The notes under the pieces were generated by a model, which saw only the letters and a program-made list of their open reading frames with translations, was not told the DNA's origin and made no database searches. DNA of 64,000 bases from Pustulibacterium marinum (GTDB lineage Bacteria > Bacteroidota > Bacteroidia > Flavobacteriales > Flavobacteriaceae), in NCBI RefSeq assembly GCF_900116665.1, contig NZ_FPBK01000004.1, forward strand, positions 196,525 through 260,524, read 5' to 3'. A program made the translations under genes and the position numbers. Numbering within the stretch: position 1 is the stretch's first letter; the number at the start of each line of letters is the position of its first letter. Below, in pieces: positions 18,527 to 27,588 of the stretch.

Positions 18527-19405
18527 TTAGAGTACTCGTTTTATTCCTTCAAAAACAGCTTTATACTCACTTGGGGTACAATTTTTAAATTTTTTGAACA
18601 CCCTGTTAAAATTGGCTATGTTATTAAAGCCACATTTATACGCTATTTCCGATATACTTTGATCTTTTTCTAGCAACCACATTGCGGCATTACTTATCCT
18701 AACATCATTAAGGTAATTAATAAAAGTCTTACCGGTACGTTTTTTTATAAATCTGTTGAAGGAAACACTACTCATATTAACAATCTCTGAAACTTCGGCT
18801 AAGGTTATTTTATTGTGAAAATTAGCCTGAATGTAATCGTATACTTTCTTTATTTTATCGCTGTTATCAAATTCATTTCTATCTACAGTATACGTAGAAA
18901 GCAATCGTTGATTTCTAGAGTTTGCTAAATCCTGTAAGATGGAAACCATTTCAATAAAATAATCCATACCGTCAAGTTTTGAAACTTGCGAAATACGTGG
19001 ATACATTTCATTAGCTGTTTTTTGAGAAAACAAAATACCATGTATAGACCTGTCAAACATTTCTTTTATGGGTTTCATAATTCTACGAAACAACAGTTCT
19101 TCATTAAATAAATTACTGTGAAATTGAATAGTAATCTCATGTATTTCCTTTTCATCACAATTTTGACTAATCCATCCGTGGTGTAAGTTAGGACCTACTA
19201 AAACCAGTTCTACATCTTCTATTTCTTCTAAAGAATCGCCAACAACTCTGCGTACTCCCTTTCCATTTTTAATAAAGTTCAACTCATATTCCGGATGGAA
19301 ATGAATGGGAAAATCAAATTCCCTTTTTTTTCTATCAAATACTAAAAAACTATCTTCAGCAGAAAGTGGTGTAATTTCTCTGTGTACTTTCTTTAATATG
19401 TCCAT
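18527..19405 (-). CDS. AraC-family transcriptional regulator with cupin sensor domain
   Basis: Cytosolic regulator of 292 residues. The N-terminal cupin-like ligand domain (about 15-150) contains FPIHFHPEYELNFIKNGKG. The C-terminal AraC domain (about 190-287) has two helix-turn-helix motifs, the first in ITLAEVSEIVNMSSVSFNRF and the second in SISEIAYKCGFNNIANFNRVF. It is transcribed divergently from the GH26-symporter-GH130-AGE-GH5 operon. The 155-base region between them carries a 13-base box that recurs before susC1, susC2 and the GH9 gene. This makes it the obvious candidate activator of the mannan locus. The inducer is probably a mono- or disaccharide reaching the cytosol, such as mannobiose or a product of its breakdown (inference). 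Confidence 0.93.
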   Translation of the reverse strand: MDILKKVHREITPLSAEDSFLVFDRKKREFDFPIHFHPEYELNFIKNGKGVRRVVGDSLEEIEDVELVLVGPNLHHGWISQNCDEKEIHEITIQFHSNLFNEELLFRRIMKPIKEMFDRSIHGILFSQKTANEMYPRISQVSKLDGMDYFIEMVSILQDLANSRNQRLLSTYTVDRNEFDNSDKIKKVYDYIQANFHNKITLAEVSEIVNMSSVSFNRFIKKRTGKTFINYLNDVRISNAAMWLLEKDQSISEIAYKCGFNNIANFNRVFKKFKNCTPSEYKAVFEGIKRVL

Positions 19406-19439
19406 ATTTATCTAAAGTTGTTATAATATTTTAAAAGTT

Positions 19440-19484
19440 TGACAAAATAATACAATCAGAATTTTCTTGTGATCGGTATTTTTG
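19440..19484 (+). promoter_or_regulatory. promoter of the GH26-symporter-GH130 operon with operator box
   Basis: TGACAAAATAATA (19440-19452) is followed after exactly 24 bases by TATTTTTG (19477-19484), a full match to the -7 box TAnnTTTG. The box therefore sits where an activator contacts polymerase. The identical 13-mer with the same spacing precedes susC2. Confidence 0.65.
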
Positions 19485-19560
19485 TTTTTATAAATTAACA
19501 AGATATCAAATTACTATTTCATTAATAAATTCAATATAAAAATATAAAGTTAATAATTTA

Positions 19561-20703
19561 ATGAAAATAATATCACTAAAAACTACTTATATACTTTTTA
19601 TATCTGTGCTATTTTTAAGCTCATGTAAATCAATTTACACTTCAGAATATAAAAAACCTGTGTTAGTTGACAAAAATATATCAACCCCTACAAAATATTT
19701 GCACAAAAAGTTATTCCTAATTTCTAAAGAAGGATTTGCAGTTAGTCAGCAAGATGCTACTTCTTACGGAATAGGCTGGAAATACGCTGATCAGCAAACA
19801 GCTATGCCGCTTAAAAGTGATGTATATGATGTTGTAAATGATTATCCGGCTGGTTTTGGTTTTGATATTGGAGGTATTGAATACGCCCATACACATAACC
19901 TAGACGGTGTTGCTTTTACAGATATGAAAACATTAATGGTTGAAGCCTATAAAAATGGTGGTTTTGTAACGGTAAGCTGGCACTTAGGCAATCCTGTTTC
20001 TGGTGGAAATTCTTGGGACACTACCCCTGCTGTTTCAGACATTATTGAAGGAGGTGCTTATCATGAAACTTATAAGCTATGGGTAAAGCGCGTAGCTGAT
20101 TTTTTTAAATCAGTAACCTATAAAAACAAACCTATCCCTATAATTTTCAGACCTTTTCACGAAATGAATGGTTCATGGTTTTGGTGGGGAGACAAAAACT
20201 GTAATACCATAGATTATATTAAATTATGGAGAGAAACGGTAAATTTATTAAGAGATGAATACAATGTACATAATGTACTCTATGTATATTCTCCAAACAA
20301 ATTAAACGCTACAGATGAGTATTTAAAATACTACCCAGCTGATGCTTATGTAGATATTTTAGGTATTGATATTTATGACTTTTACAATACAGAAGATTTT
20401 ATAAAATCTGTACAACACGATTTAAATATTGTTAAAAATACAGCTGAAACCCACAACAAGTTATTTGCATTCACAGAAACTGGACTTGAAAAATTGAATA
20501 CAGCAGCATGGTTTACCAATACGCTATACCCATATATAAAAGATTCAGGAATCTGTTGGATTCTATTCTGGCGAAACCATACAACAAATCATTTCTATAT
20601 GCCATATAAAAAACAAGCTTTAGAAAATGATTTGATTGAGTTTTCAGAACTACCAAAAACCTTATTTCTAAAAGATATTCAAAAAATTAAAATCAAAAAA
20701 TAA
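19561..20703 (+). CDS. GH26 beta-mannanase lipoprotein
   Basis: Second GH26 enzyme, 380 residues. The signal peptide ends in lipobox LFLSSC followed by KSIYT, so it is an outer- or inner-membrane lipoprotein, possibly on the surface. The acid/base Glu201 lies in FRPFHEMNGSWFWWG and the nucleophile Glu306 in FAFTETGLEKL. It differs clearly from the GH26 at 16493 in its loops, and the pair probably splits endo-attack on polymer from processing of oligomers. It is the first gene of a six-gene operon; the symporter gene begins 5 bases after its stop. Activity on beta-mannan is well supported by the motifs. Its location and mode are inference. Confidence 0.93.
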   Translation: MKIISLKTTYILFISVLFLSSCKSIYTSEYKKPVLVDKNISTPTKYLHKKLFLISKEGFAVSQQDATSYGIGWKYADQQTAMPLKSDVYDVVNDYPAGFGFDIGGIEYAHTHNLDGVAFTDMKTLMVEAYKNGGFVTVSWHLGNPVSGGNSWDTTPAVSDIIEGGAYHETYKLWVKRVADFFKSVTYKNKPIPIIFRPFHEMNGSWFWWGDKNCNTIDYIKLWRETVNLLRDEYNVHNVLYVYSPNKLNATDEYLKYYPADAYVDILGIDIYDFYNTEDFIKSVQHDLNIVKNTAETHNKLFAFTETGLEKLNTAAWFTNTLYPYIKDSGICWILFWRNHTTNHFYMPYKKQALENDLIEFSELPKTLFLKDIQKIKIKK

Positions 20704-20708
20704 ATACA

Positions 20709-22529
20709 ATGCTCAAAATATACGACATTATTGTTATTCTCTTATACTTAGTCTCTACACTGGCCATAGGACTAATGGTAAGAAAAAAAGCGCAACAAAG
20801 CAAGGATGATTATTTACTTGGAGGAAAATCTATTCCATGGTATCTGTTGGGACTTTCTAATGCCTCAGGTATGTTTGATATTTCTGGTACTATTTGGTTG
20901 GTAACACTGATGTTTGTATATGGCATTAAAAGTGCATGGATACCATGGCTTTGGCCTGTTTTTAACCAAATATTCTTAATGGTATATTTATCTAAATGGT
21001 TACGCAGATCTAATGTAACTACCGGTGCCGAATGGATTGGAACCCGATTTGGATTTGGTAAAGGAGCTAAACTATCCCATATTATTGTAGTTATTTTTGC
21101 ATTAGTAGTTTGCTTGGCATATTTAGCCTATGGGTTTATTGGGCTTGGCAAATTTGTAGAAATTTTTATTCCATGGGAGGCAGTAAGTCCATATATTCCA
21201 TTTACTGTAAGTGCCAATCATGTACCCCATTTCTATGGTATTATATTCACATTATTTGCTGTATTCTACTCTTTATTAGGAGGTATGTCTGGTATTGTTT
21301 GGGCAGATGTAATTCAGTTTACTATAATGACAATATCTGCATTAGTAATCGGATATCTAGGCTTTCAAGCTGTTGGAGCCAATTCCTTAAATATTCCTGA
21401 TGGTTGGATGAGTCCCTTCTGGGATTGGAAATTAGATTTGGACTGGTCTAAAATTATTCCAGAAGTGAATCAAAAAATAAAAGAAGACGGCTTTAGCCTA
21501 TTTTCCATTTTCTTTATGATGATGGTTCTAAAAGGAATTCTTGTAAGTGTAGCTGGTCCTGCTCCAACCTACGACATGCAAAAAATACTATCTACCAAAT
21601 CTCCTGCTGAAGCATCAAAAATGAGTGGTTTTGTTTCCGTGATTTTAATGCCAATACGCTATTTAATGATTGCAGGGTTTGCTGCTTTAGCTCTTATTTA
21701 CTATGAAAAATTAGACCTAGTTACACAAACTGGACAAGTAGATTTTGAGTTAATTCTTCCAGCTGCCATTAAACAGTTTGTTCCCGTTGGTTTATTAGGC
21801 TTATTATTAGCCGGATTGTTAGCTGCCTTCATGTCTACTTTTGCAGGTACATTAAATGCTGCTCAAGCCTATTTGGTAAATGATATTTACTTAAAATACA
21901 ACAAAGATGTTCCCCACAGCAAAGTAAATTTAATGAACTACGTTTCAGGAGTTTCTGTGGTTACCATAAGTATTATTTTAGGGTTATATGTAGAGAATGT
22001 AAATTCCATTTTACAATGGTTAGTATCATCATTATACGGTAGCTATGTAGTAGCAAACATTTTAAAATGGCACTGGTGGAGATTTAATGGAGAAGGATTT
22101 TTCTGGGGTATGGTTACAGGTATCGCATGTGCCATGGTAGTACCAGAAATTTTCCCTGATGTATTAGATCTCTATTTATTCCCTATCATCTTAGTAATAT
22201 CAGGTATTGGTTGTGTTGTTGGAACATATTCTGCCCCACCAACCGATGAAAAAGTACTAAAATCATTCTACACTACTGTAAACCCTTGGGGATTCTGGAA
22301 ACCAATAGAGGAAAAGGTAAAACTAGAAAATCCAGAATTTAAAAGTAATAGCAACTTTAAAGTAGATATGTTTAATGTAGTAATTGGTGTGGTAGCTCAA
22401 ACAGCACTAGTACTAATTCCTATGTATATCATATTTAGACAAACAACCCCACTATATATTTTAATACCAGTGCTTATTGTATGCTCTGTGCTACTTAAAA
22501 AATTATGGTGGAATAAATTCGAACACTAA
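20709..22529 (+). CDS. sodium:solute symporter (SSS family)
   Basis: Inner-membrane transporter of 606 residues with about 14 hydrophobic helices, starting MLKIYDIIVILLYLVSTLAIG. Features include the SSS N-terminal segment DDYLLGGKSIPWYLLGLS and the long conserved helix with LLGLLLAGLLAAFMSTFAGTLNAAQAYLVND split over 21770-21890. SSS proteins import sugars and other solutes with Na+. Placed between an exported mannanase and two cytosolic enzymes acting on disaccharides, it most likely brings mannobiose or mannosyl-glucose into the cytosol. In many Bacteroides mannan loci this job falls to a major-facilitator protein instead. The next gene follows after 43 bases. The substrate is inferred only from context. 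Confidence 0.9.
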   Translation: MLKIYDIIVILLYLVSTLAIGLMVRKKAQQSKDDYLLGGKSIPWYLLGLSNASGMFDISGTIWLVTLMFVYGIKSAWIPWLWPVFNQIFLMVYLSKWLRRSNVTTGAEWIGTRFGFGKGAKLSHIIVVIFALVVCLAYLAYGFIGLGKFVEIFIPWEAVSPYIPFTVSANHVPHFYGIIFTLFAVFYSLLGGMSGIVWADVIQFTIMTISALVIGYLGFQAVGANSLNIPDGWMSPFWDWKLDLDWSKIIPEVNQKIKEDGFSLFSIFFMMMVLKGILVSVAGPAPTYDMQKILSTKSPAEASKMSGFVSVILMPIRYLMIAGFAALALIYYEKLDLVTQTGQVDFELILPAAIKQFVPVGLLGLLLAGLLAAFMSTFAGTLNAAQAYLVNDIYLKYNKDVPHSKVNLMNYVSGVSVVTISIILGLYVENVNSILQWLVSSLYGSYVVANILKWHWWRFNGEGFFWGMVTGIACAMVVPEIFPDVLDLYLFPIILVISGIGCVVGTYSAPPTDEKVLKSFYTTVNPWGFWKPIEEKVKLENPEFKSNSNFKVDMFNVVIGVVAQTALVLIPMYIIFRQTTPLYILIPVLIVCSVLLKKLWWNKFEH

Positions 22530-22572
22530 ATAAAACTTAACTATAAAACTACTAAGTAAAAAATAAATAGGT

Positions 22573-23745
22573 ATGAATCAAAAACTTGACAAACTGTTTG
22601 CAGCCTACAACAATCTAGTTTCAGAAAAGAATGTAGCTATAGAAGAAAATAACGGTGTATATACTAGATATAAAAATCCGGCTGTTACTGCTAAACATAT
22701 CCCTTTAGAATGGAGATACGACTTTAACCCAGAAAGCAATCCGTTTATGATGGAGCGTATTGGTTTTAATGCAGCATTCAACGCTGGGGCTATTAAATGG
22801 AACAACAAATACGTAGTTTGCGTTCGTGTGGAAGGAGTTGATAGAAAGTCATTCTTTGCAATGGCTGAAAGCCCTAATGGTATAGACAACTTCACCTTTT
22901 GGGAAAAACCATGTGTAATACCTCAAATTGAAGGGATGCCAGACACGAACGTGTATGATATGAGATTAACATTACATGAAGATGGTTACATTTATGGTAT
23001 TTTCTGTACCGAAAGAAAAGATCCTGATGCACCCGCTGGTGATACAAGCGCTGCCGTTGCAAATGCTGGTATTGTTAGGACTAAAGACTTAATTAACTTT
23101 GAAAGATTACCAGATTTAATTTCCAATGCAGGCCAACAACGTAATGTTGTACTACATCCTGAATTTGTTGACGGTAAATATGCTTTGTATACCAGACCAC
23201 AAGACGGATTTATTGAAGTTGGCGGTGGCGGTGGAATAGGTTTAGGATATGTAAAAGACATAACTAATCCTGTTGTTGAGAACGAAAGCATTATTCATAA
23301 CAAAGTATACCACACTGTATACGAATTGAAAAATGGCTTAGGTCCTGCACCAATTAAAACAGAAAAAGGATGGTTACACTTAGCTCACGGTGTTAGAAAT
23401 ACTGCTGCTGGTTTAAGATATACCCTTTATATGTTTATGACAGACCTAAATGATATTAGTAAAGTAACTCATGTTCCTGCAGGATATTTCATGGCTCCTG
23501 AAGATGCAGAAAGAGTTGGTGATGTATCTAACGTTTTATTTGTAAACGGATGGATTGCCGATGAAGACGGTACAGTATACATTTATTACGCATCTTCTGA
23601 TACTAGAACTCATGTAGCTACTAGTACTATAGATAAATTAGTAGACTATGTAACTAATTCTCCTGAAGACACTTTTATTTCATCTGGATCAGTAGAAACT
23701 ATTATTTCTTTAATTGATAAAAACAAAGCTCTTTTAGCTAAATAA
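22573..23745 (+). CDS. mgp: GH130 4-O-beta-D-mannosyl-D-glucose phosphorylase
   Basis: Cytosolic phosphorylase of 390 residues with no signal peptide. It splits beta-1,4-mannosyl-glucose with phosphate to mannose-1-phosphate and glucose (EC 2.4.1.281). The five-bladed propeller signatures include FNAAFNAGAIKWNNKYVVCVR, PDTNVYDMRLTLHEDG (catalytic Asp129, matching Asp131 of the Bacteroides fragilis enzyme), RNVVLHPEFVDGKYALYTRP and the glycine-rich loop EVGGGGGIGLG. Length and motifs fit subfamily GH130_1. The downstream epimerase gene starts 2 bases after its stop. Together they reproduce the known mannobiose 2-epimerase plus phosphorylase route. The acceptor could also be short manno-oligosaccharide as in GH130_2, but the neighbour favours mannosyl-glucose. 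Confidence 0.92.
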   Translation: MNQKLDKLFAAYNNLVSEKNVAIEENNGVYTRYKNPAVTAKHIPLEWRYDFNPESNPFMMERIGFNAAFNAGAIKWNNKYVVCVRVEGVDRKSFFAMAESPNGIDNFTFWEKPCVIPQIEGMPDTNVYDMRLTLHEDGYIYGIFCTERKDPDAPAGDTSAAVANAGIVRTKDLINFERLPDLISNAGQQRNVVLHPEFVDGKYALYTRPQDGFIEVGGGGGIGLGYVKDITNPVVENESIIHNKVYHTVYELKNGLGPAPIKTEKGWLHLAHGVRNTAAGLRYTLYMFMTDLNDISKVTHVPAGYFMAPEDAERVGDVSNVLFVNGWIADEDGTVYIYYASSDTRTHVATSTIDKLVDYVTNSPEDTFISSGSVETIISLIDKNKALLAK

Positions 23746-23747
23746 AC

Positions 23748-24920
23748 ATGGAACCACTGAAGAATGATATGAAGATTGAGCTCCAAAGAATTTTAAATTA
23801 TTGGAGTACAAATATGATTGACAAAACAAATGGTGGTTTCATTGGAACTATTGACTATAATAACATTAAACACCCCAAGGCTCTCAAAGGAGCCGTTTTA
23901 AACGCTCGTATTTTATGGACATTTTCCGCAGCCTACCAACTATCTGAAAATGAAAATGAATACGCCATAGCCCAAAGAGCCTTTAAGTACATAAAAGAGT
24001 GCTTTTATGATACTGTAAATAAAGGTATCTATTGGAGTGTTAACGTAGATGGTACACCTAGCGACACTAAAAACCAAATTTATGCGCTAGGGTTTACCAT
24101 TTATGGCTTGTCTGAATACTATAAAATCTCCCAAGATCAGGAAGCACTTGATATAGCTATAAATCTCTATAAAAGCATACAAACCCATAGTTTAGACACA
24201 AAAAAAGGCGGTTATTTTGAAGCGTACACGCAAGATTGGGAAGAAATTTCAGATATGCGTTTAAGTGATAAAGATGCCAACGAAAAGAAAACTATGAACA
24301 CACATTTGCATATTGTGGAAGGTTTTGCAAATCTGTACTTAGTCTGGAAAAATGAAGAACTCAAAAATGCTATTATTGACATTCTAAATATTATAGACGA
24401 GAAATTCATTGATAAAAATACTTGGCATTTAAAATTATTCTTCAACGAAGATTGGGTAGAAAAACCAGATGTAATATCATACGGACACGATATTGAAGCC
24501 GCATGGTTATTACAATGGTGTGCCGAAGTAACTAAAGACAGCGCATTAATTGAAAACTTTAAGCACTATGCGATAGAGATCACGAAAGTTACAAACGAAG
24601 GCATTGATAAAGATGGTGGACTTTGGTATGAATACAATCCACAAGAAAAGCAACTGATCGCTGAAAAACATTGGTGGCCACAAGCAGAACTCTGGATAGG
24701 ATATGTCAATGCTTATCAATTAACCAATCATAAAGCCTACTTAGATGTAGTATATAAAAACTGGAGTTTTGTAAAACAATACATTCTAGATAATAAATAT
24801 GGAGAGTGGTTTTGGGGAGTTGATGATAAATATAATTATATAGAAAAAGATAAGGCTGGGTTTTGGAAATGTCCGTACCATAATGCCAGAGCTTGTATGG
24901 AATTAATGAAACGATTATAA
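23748..24920 (+). CDS. cellobiose/mannobiose 2-epimerase (AGE family, cytosolic)
   Basis: Epimerase of 390 residues with no signal peptide, which converts the reducing-end mannose of mannobiose to glucose (EC 5.1.3.11). Hallmarks of cellobiose 2-epimerases are all present: NTHLHIVEGFANLY, SYGHDIEAAWLL, HWWPQAELWIGY and WKCPYHNARACMEL, with the three His and the Glu that carry out the proton transfer. It starts 2 bases after the GH130 stop, so the two are coupled. The product, mannosyl-glucose, is the substrate of that phosphorylase. It is only distantly similar to the lipoprotein AGE protein at 12499-13860, so the two are not recent duplicates. Confidence 0.93.
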   Translation: MEPLKNDMKIELQRILNYWSTNMIDKTNGGFIGTIDYNNIKHPKALKGAVLNARILWTFSAAYQLSENENEYAIAQRAFKYIKECFYDTVNKGIYWSVNVDGTPSDTKNQIYALGFTIYGLSEYYKISQDQEALDIAINLYKSIQTHSLDTKKGGYFEAYTQDWEEISDMRLSDKDANEKKTMNTHLHIVEGFANLYLVWKNEELKNAIIDILNIIDEKFIDKNTWHLKLFFNEDWVEKPDVISYGHDIEAAWLLQWCAEVTKDSALIENFKHYAIEITKVTNEGIDKDGGLWYEYNPQEKQLIAEKHWWPQAELWIGYVNAYQLTNHKAYLDVVYKNWSFVKQYILDNKYGEWFWGVDDKYNYIEKDKAGFWKCPYHNARACMELMKRL

Positions 24921-24923
24921 ATT

Positions 24924-25937
24924 ATGAAAGTAATATTAGTAACACTAGCATCCATTTTATTTTCAATGCATCTAACAGCTCAAAAAAACATCCTTAAAAA
25001 TGGTAGTTTTGAGCAGGATTTACAAAATTGGAGAGGCGATGCTACCATAAATCCATATAACAAAAAAAGTGGCAACAACAGTTGTATGATTAACCAGTTC
25101 ACTGATAATAAATGGAAAGGTATAGACCAGATCATACCTATCCCTAAAAATACAGCTGCTATAGAATTTACTGGTTGGGTTAAAACCGATGCAGTAGAGC
25201 AACACAATGAAGCTTACAAAGCTGGAGTTATAACTGTTGAATTGTTAACTGGTGGAGATAAAAGTATCAGCTACCACAACATCGCTCAGGTAGTAGCTAC
25301 CACTCCTTGGACAGCCTACAAAGAACTTATTAAAATACCAGAAAATGCAAAAAAGGCTAGAATTATTTTAGCCCTTGCAGAAACTAATGGAAGTATTTTA
25401 TTTGACAATCTTAGTGCTAAAACGTTTTCATTAAAAAAATACAATGCGCTTCTTTCTAAAAAGGAAGAAAGTACCATATCAAACATGAATTCTTTTAGTA
25501 ATGGAAGTTTCGAAGAAGGTTTCACCAATTGGAGTGGAAACACTCAAATTATAACAACTGATGATGTAAAAGATGGAACAAAAGCAGCTGCTATTTCTAG
25601 TAAAACTGCTACTTGGACAGCTATCGATCAGCAAGCAACCATCCCAACTAACGCTAAAGAAATAATAGTTTCGGGGTATTTAAAAAGTATCGAAATTATG
25701 CAAGGCAAAGAAAACTGGAATAACGGTATGTTTATTTTAGAACTTACCACAGCTTCTAATGAAAAAGCAAGAGAAGATCAGCTAATTGGCAGCCTAACTG
25801 GAAGTAGTAATTGGACCTATTTTGAAAAAACTTTTCCCATTCCTACCAACGCATCACAATATAGAATTATGATTGCACTTAGCAACTGTACAGGAACTCT
25901 GATGGCAGATGGTATTACAATAGAATTCAAAAAATAA
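24924..25937 (+). CDS. secreted protein of two tandem carbohydrate-binding-type beta-sandwich modules
   Basis: 337 residues with a signal peptide (1-19, ending MHLTAQ). Two copies of a roughly 145-residue module follow, at about 22-165 and about 185-337, with no catalytic domain. Each starts NGSFE-x5-W-x-G (GSFEQDLQNWRG; GSFEEGFTNWSG), has a central IDQ-x-IPIPxNA strand, and ends with a buried IxFDNL/LMADGI strand. This is the layout of CBM4/CBM16-like galactose-binding folds. It lies between the epimerase (3 bases upstream) and the GH5 mannanase (9 bases downstream), so it is expressed with mannan enzymes. It probably binds mannan or manno-oligosaccharide at the surface or in the periplasm. 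I do not recognise a named family for the whole protein. Confidence 0.8.
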   Translation: MKVILVTLASILFSMHLTAQKNILKNGSFEQDLQNWRGDATINPYNKKSGNNSCMINQFTDNKWKGIDQIIPIPKNTAAIEFTGWVKTDAVEQHNEAYKAGVITVELLTGGDKSISYHNIAQVVATTPWTAYKELIKIPENAKKARIILALAETNGSILFDNLSAKTFSLKKYNALLSKKEESTISNMNSFSNGSFEEGFTNWSGNTQIITTDDVKDGTKAAAISSKTATWTAIDQQATIPTNAKEIIVSGYLKSIEIMQGKENWNNGMFILELTTASNEKAREDQLIGSLTGSSNWTYFEKTFPIPTNASQYRIMIALSNCTGTLMADGITIEFKK

Positions 25938-25946
25938 ACCAACTAT

Positions 25947-27269
25947 ATGCACTATCTAAAAAAGGTTGCCTTACTTCTTGCAACCACTACCTTACTCAGC
26001 TGTAGTTCTTCAAAAACTATGGCTACTAAAAAGCTTCACACCCCATTTGTAACCGTTGAAAATGGAATATTCTACAGAAATGGATCTCCATATCATTACA
26101 TAGGAACCAATTATTGGTATGGAGCCATTTTGGCTTCAGAAAAATATGGAAACAGAGAACGATTACATAAGGAATTAGATGAGCTTAAAGCTCATGGTAT
26201 GGTTAACCTAAGAATCTTATTTGGGGCTGAAGGTGGCGATCAAGACTATACTGTAAGACCTGCATTACAATATAAACAAGGGGTTTATGATGATGCGCTT
26301 TTAGAAGGATTAGATTATTTGTTGGGAGAGCTTGCCAAAAGAGATATGACAGCAATTCTTTACTTAACGAATAATTGGGAATGGTCTGGTGGTATGGCTA
26401 AATACCTTCAATGGAATGGCTTTGGCGATGTTCCCAATCCTAATATCCCTCCTCATAATTGGCCTGAATTTATGGAGTTTACCCCCAAATTCTTCACATG
26501 TGACCCTTGCCAAGAAGGATTTAGAGAACATATAAAATATGCACTCCAAAGAACCAACAGGTATACACATATAAAATATACTGAAGACCCAAGCATTATG
26601 GCTTGGCAAGTAGCCAACGAACCGCGTATTTTTACTGTTGATAATGAAGAAAATTTCACAAAATGGATAAATGCTACCGTAAATTTAATTAACAATTTAG
26701 ACAACAACCATTTAATATCTACGGGGTCTGAAGGAAAAGCAAGTTCTAATGATGATATAAACGCTTATAAAAGAACTCATACGAATCCTAATATAGATTA
26801 TTTAACCATGCACACATGGCCTAAAAACTGGGGTTGGTATACACTAGAAAATGAAGAGAATGCTACTTTTATAGCCATTGAAAATGCTTTACAATACATA
26901 GACGAGCATATAGAAATAGCAAAAGATTTAAACAAACCTATTGTTTTAGAAGAGTTTGGTTTTCCTAGAATGCAAGAAAGTTTAGACAAAAACGCTTGTT
27001 TAGAGTATAGAAATATTTTTTATACAGCAATTTTTAATAAACTTGAAAAAAGTATAACGAATAAGGAGCCCTTTGTTGCTCTGAACTTTTGGGGTTACGG
27101 AGGCCTAGGAAAGAATAATCCTGAAAATGGAAAATGGAACCCTGGAGATGATTTTACTACAGATCCTCCTATGGAGCCACAAGGACTCAATTCTATATTT
27201 TCAACAGACAAGTCTACTCTGTATCTAATTAAAATGTTTAATGAAAATATTGAAACCTTAAATGAATAA
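25947..27269 (+). CDS. GH5 endo-beta-mannanase lipoprotein (GH5_7-like)
   Basis: Retaining (beta/alpha)8 hydrolase of 440 residues. The signal peptide ends in lipobox TTLLSC followed by SSSKTM. Landmarks fit plant and fungal-type GH5_7 mannanases: YHYIGTNYWYGAIL near the N-terminus, MAWQVANEPR (acid/base Glu225), TMHTWPKNWGWY and VLEEFGFPR (nucleophile Glu336). It is the last gene of the operon starting at 19561, and a strong terminator follows. As a lipoprotein with an endo-mannanase fold it is a good candidate for the surface enzyme that cuts intact mannan for uptake by the SusC/D pairs. Assignment to the mannanase subfamily rests on motifs, not on a tree. Confidence 0.9.
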   Translation: MHYLKKVALLLATTTLLSCSSSKTMATKKLHTPFVTVENGIFYRNGSPYHYIGTNYWYGAILASEKYGNRERLHKELDELKAHGMVNLRILFGAEGGDQDYTVRPALQYKQGVYDDALLEGLDYLLGELAKRDMTAILYLTNNWEWSGGMAKYLQWNGFGDVPNPNIPPHNWPEFMEFTPKFFTCDPCQEGFREHIKYALQRTNRYTHIKYTEDPSIMAWQVANEPRIFTVDNEENFTKWINATVNLINNLDNNHLISTGSEGKASSNDDINAYKRTHTNPNIDYLTMHTWPKNWGWYTLENEENATFIAIENALQYIDEHIEIAKDLNKPIVLEEFGFPRMQESLDKNACLEYRNIFYTAIFNKLEKSITNKEPFVALNFWGYGGLGKNNPENGKWNPGDDFTTDPPMEPQGLNSIFSTDKSTLYLIKMFNENIETLNE

Positions 27270-27304
27270 GTTATTCTAAGAAAGTGATTTCCTAAAAAAA
27301 ATAC

Positions 27305-27340
27305 AAACACCAAAGAATAGTTATTCTTTGGTGTTTTTTA
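27305..27340 (+). terminator. intrinsic terminator of the GH26-to-GH5 operon
   Basis: AACACCAAAGAATA pairs with TATTCTTTGGTGTT across a tiny loop and is followed by a T run. It lies 36 bases after the GH5 mannanase stop. Confidence 0.9.
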
Positions 27341-27517
27341 ACGGATAACGTGATGCAATAAAATAAATTTAAGCATAGTTATAATTAACCTCTAGGCGAT
27401 CCATTCTAATTTAGCTGCTACTTACACCATAAATCGGGCTTTTATTAAAGACTTATTTAGCCCTAAAAATTGTTATCAATTTATAATACTTCCGGTTATA
27501 TCTGTAGAAAACAAACT

Positions 27518-27550
27518 ATAAAAAAAGCCTCAGAAAAAATCCTGAGGCTT
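27518..27550 (-). terminator. intrinsic terminator of the GH27-GH5 unit
   Basis: On the minus strand AAGCCTCAG and CTGAGGCTT form a 9-base stem with an 8-base loop, followed by a T run (A run at 27518-27526). It lies about 39 bases after the stop of the minus-strand GH5 gene. Confidence 0.85.
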
Positions 27551-27588
27551 TTCTAACACTACATTCAAATCTATTTATAAAAAACTAT

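Larger units (their letters stand above)
27270..27588. other. convergent intergenic region with two terminators
   Basis: Between the plus-strand GH5 mannanase and the minus-strand GH5 gene. It holds two hairpin terminators (27305-27340 and 27518-27550). The roughly 170 bases between them show no open frame or recognisable remnant. Confidence 0.6.

Noticed and set aside
22992..23291. Minus-strand frame of 99 codons inside the GH130 gene
   Set aside because: It is antisense to the propeller motifs of GH130; its proline-rich look is a by-product of the glycine-rich loop on the other strand.
25020..25207. Minus-strand frames inside the binding-module gene
   Set aside because: They are antisense to the duplicated module with no start signal or homology.
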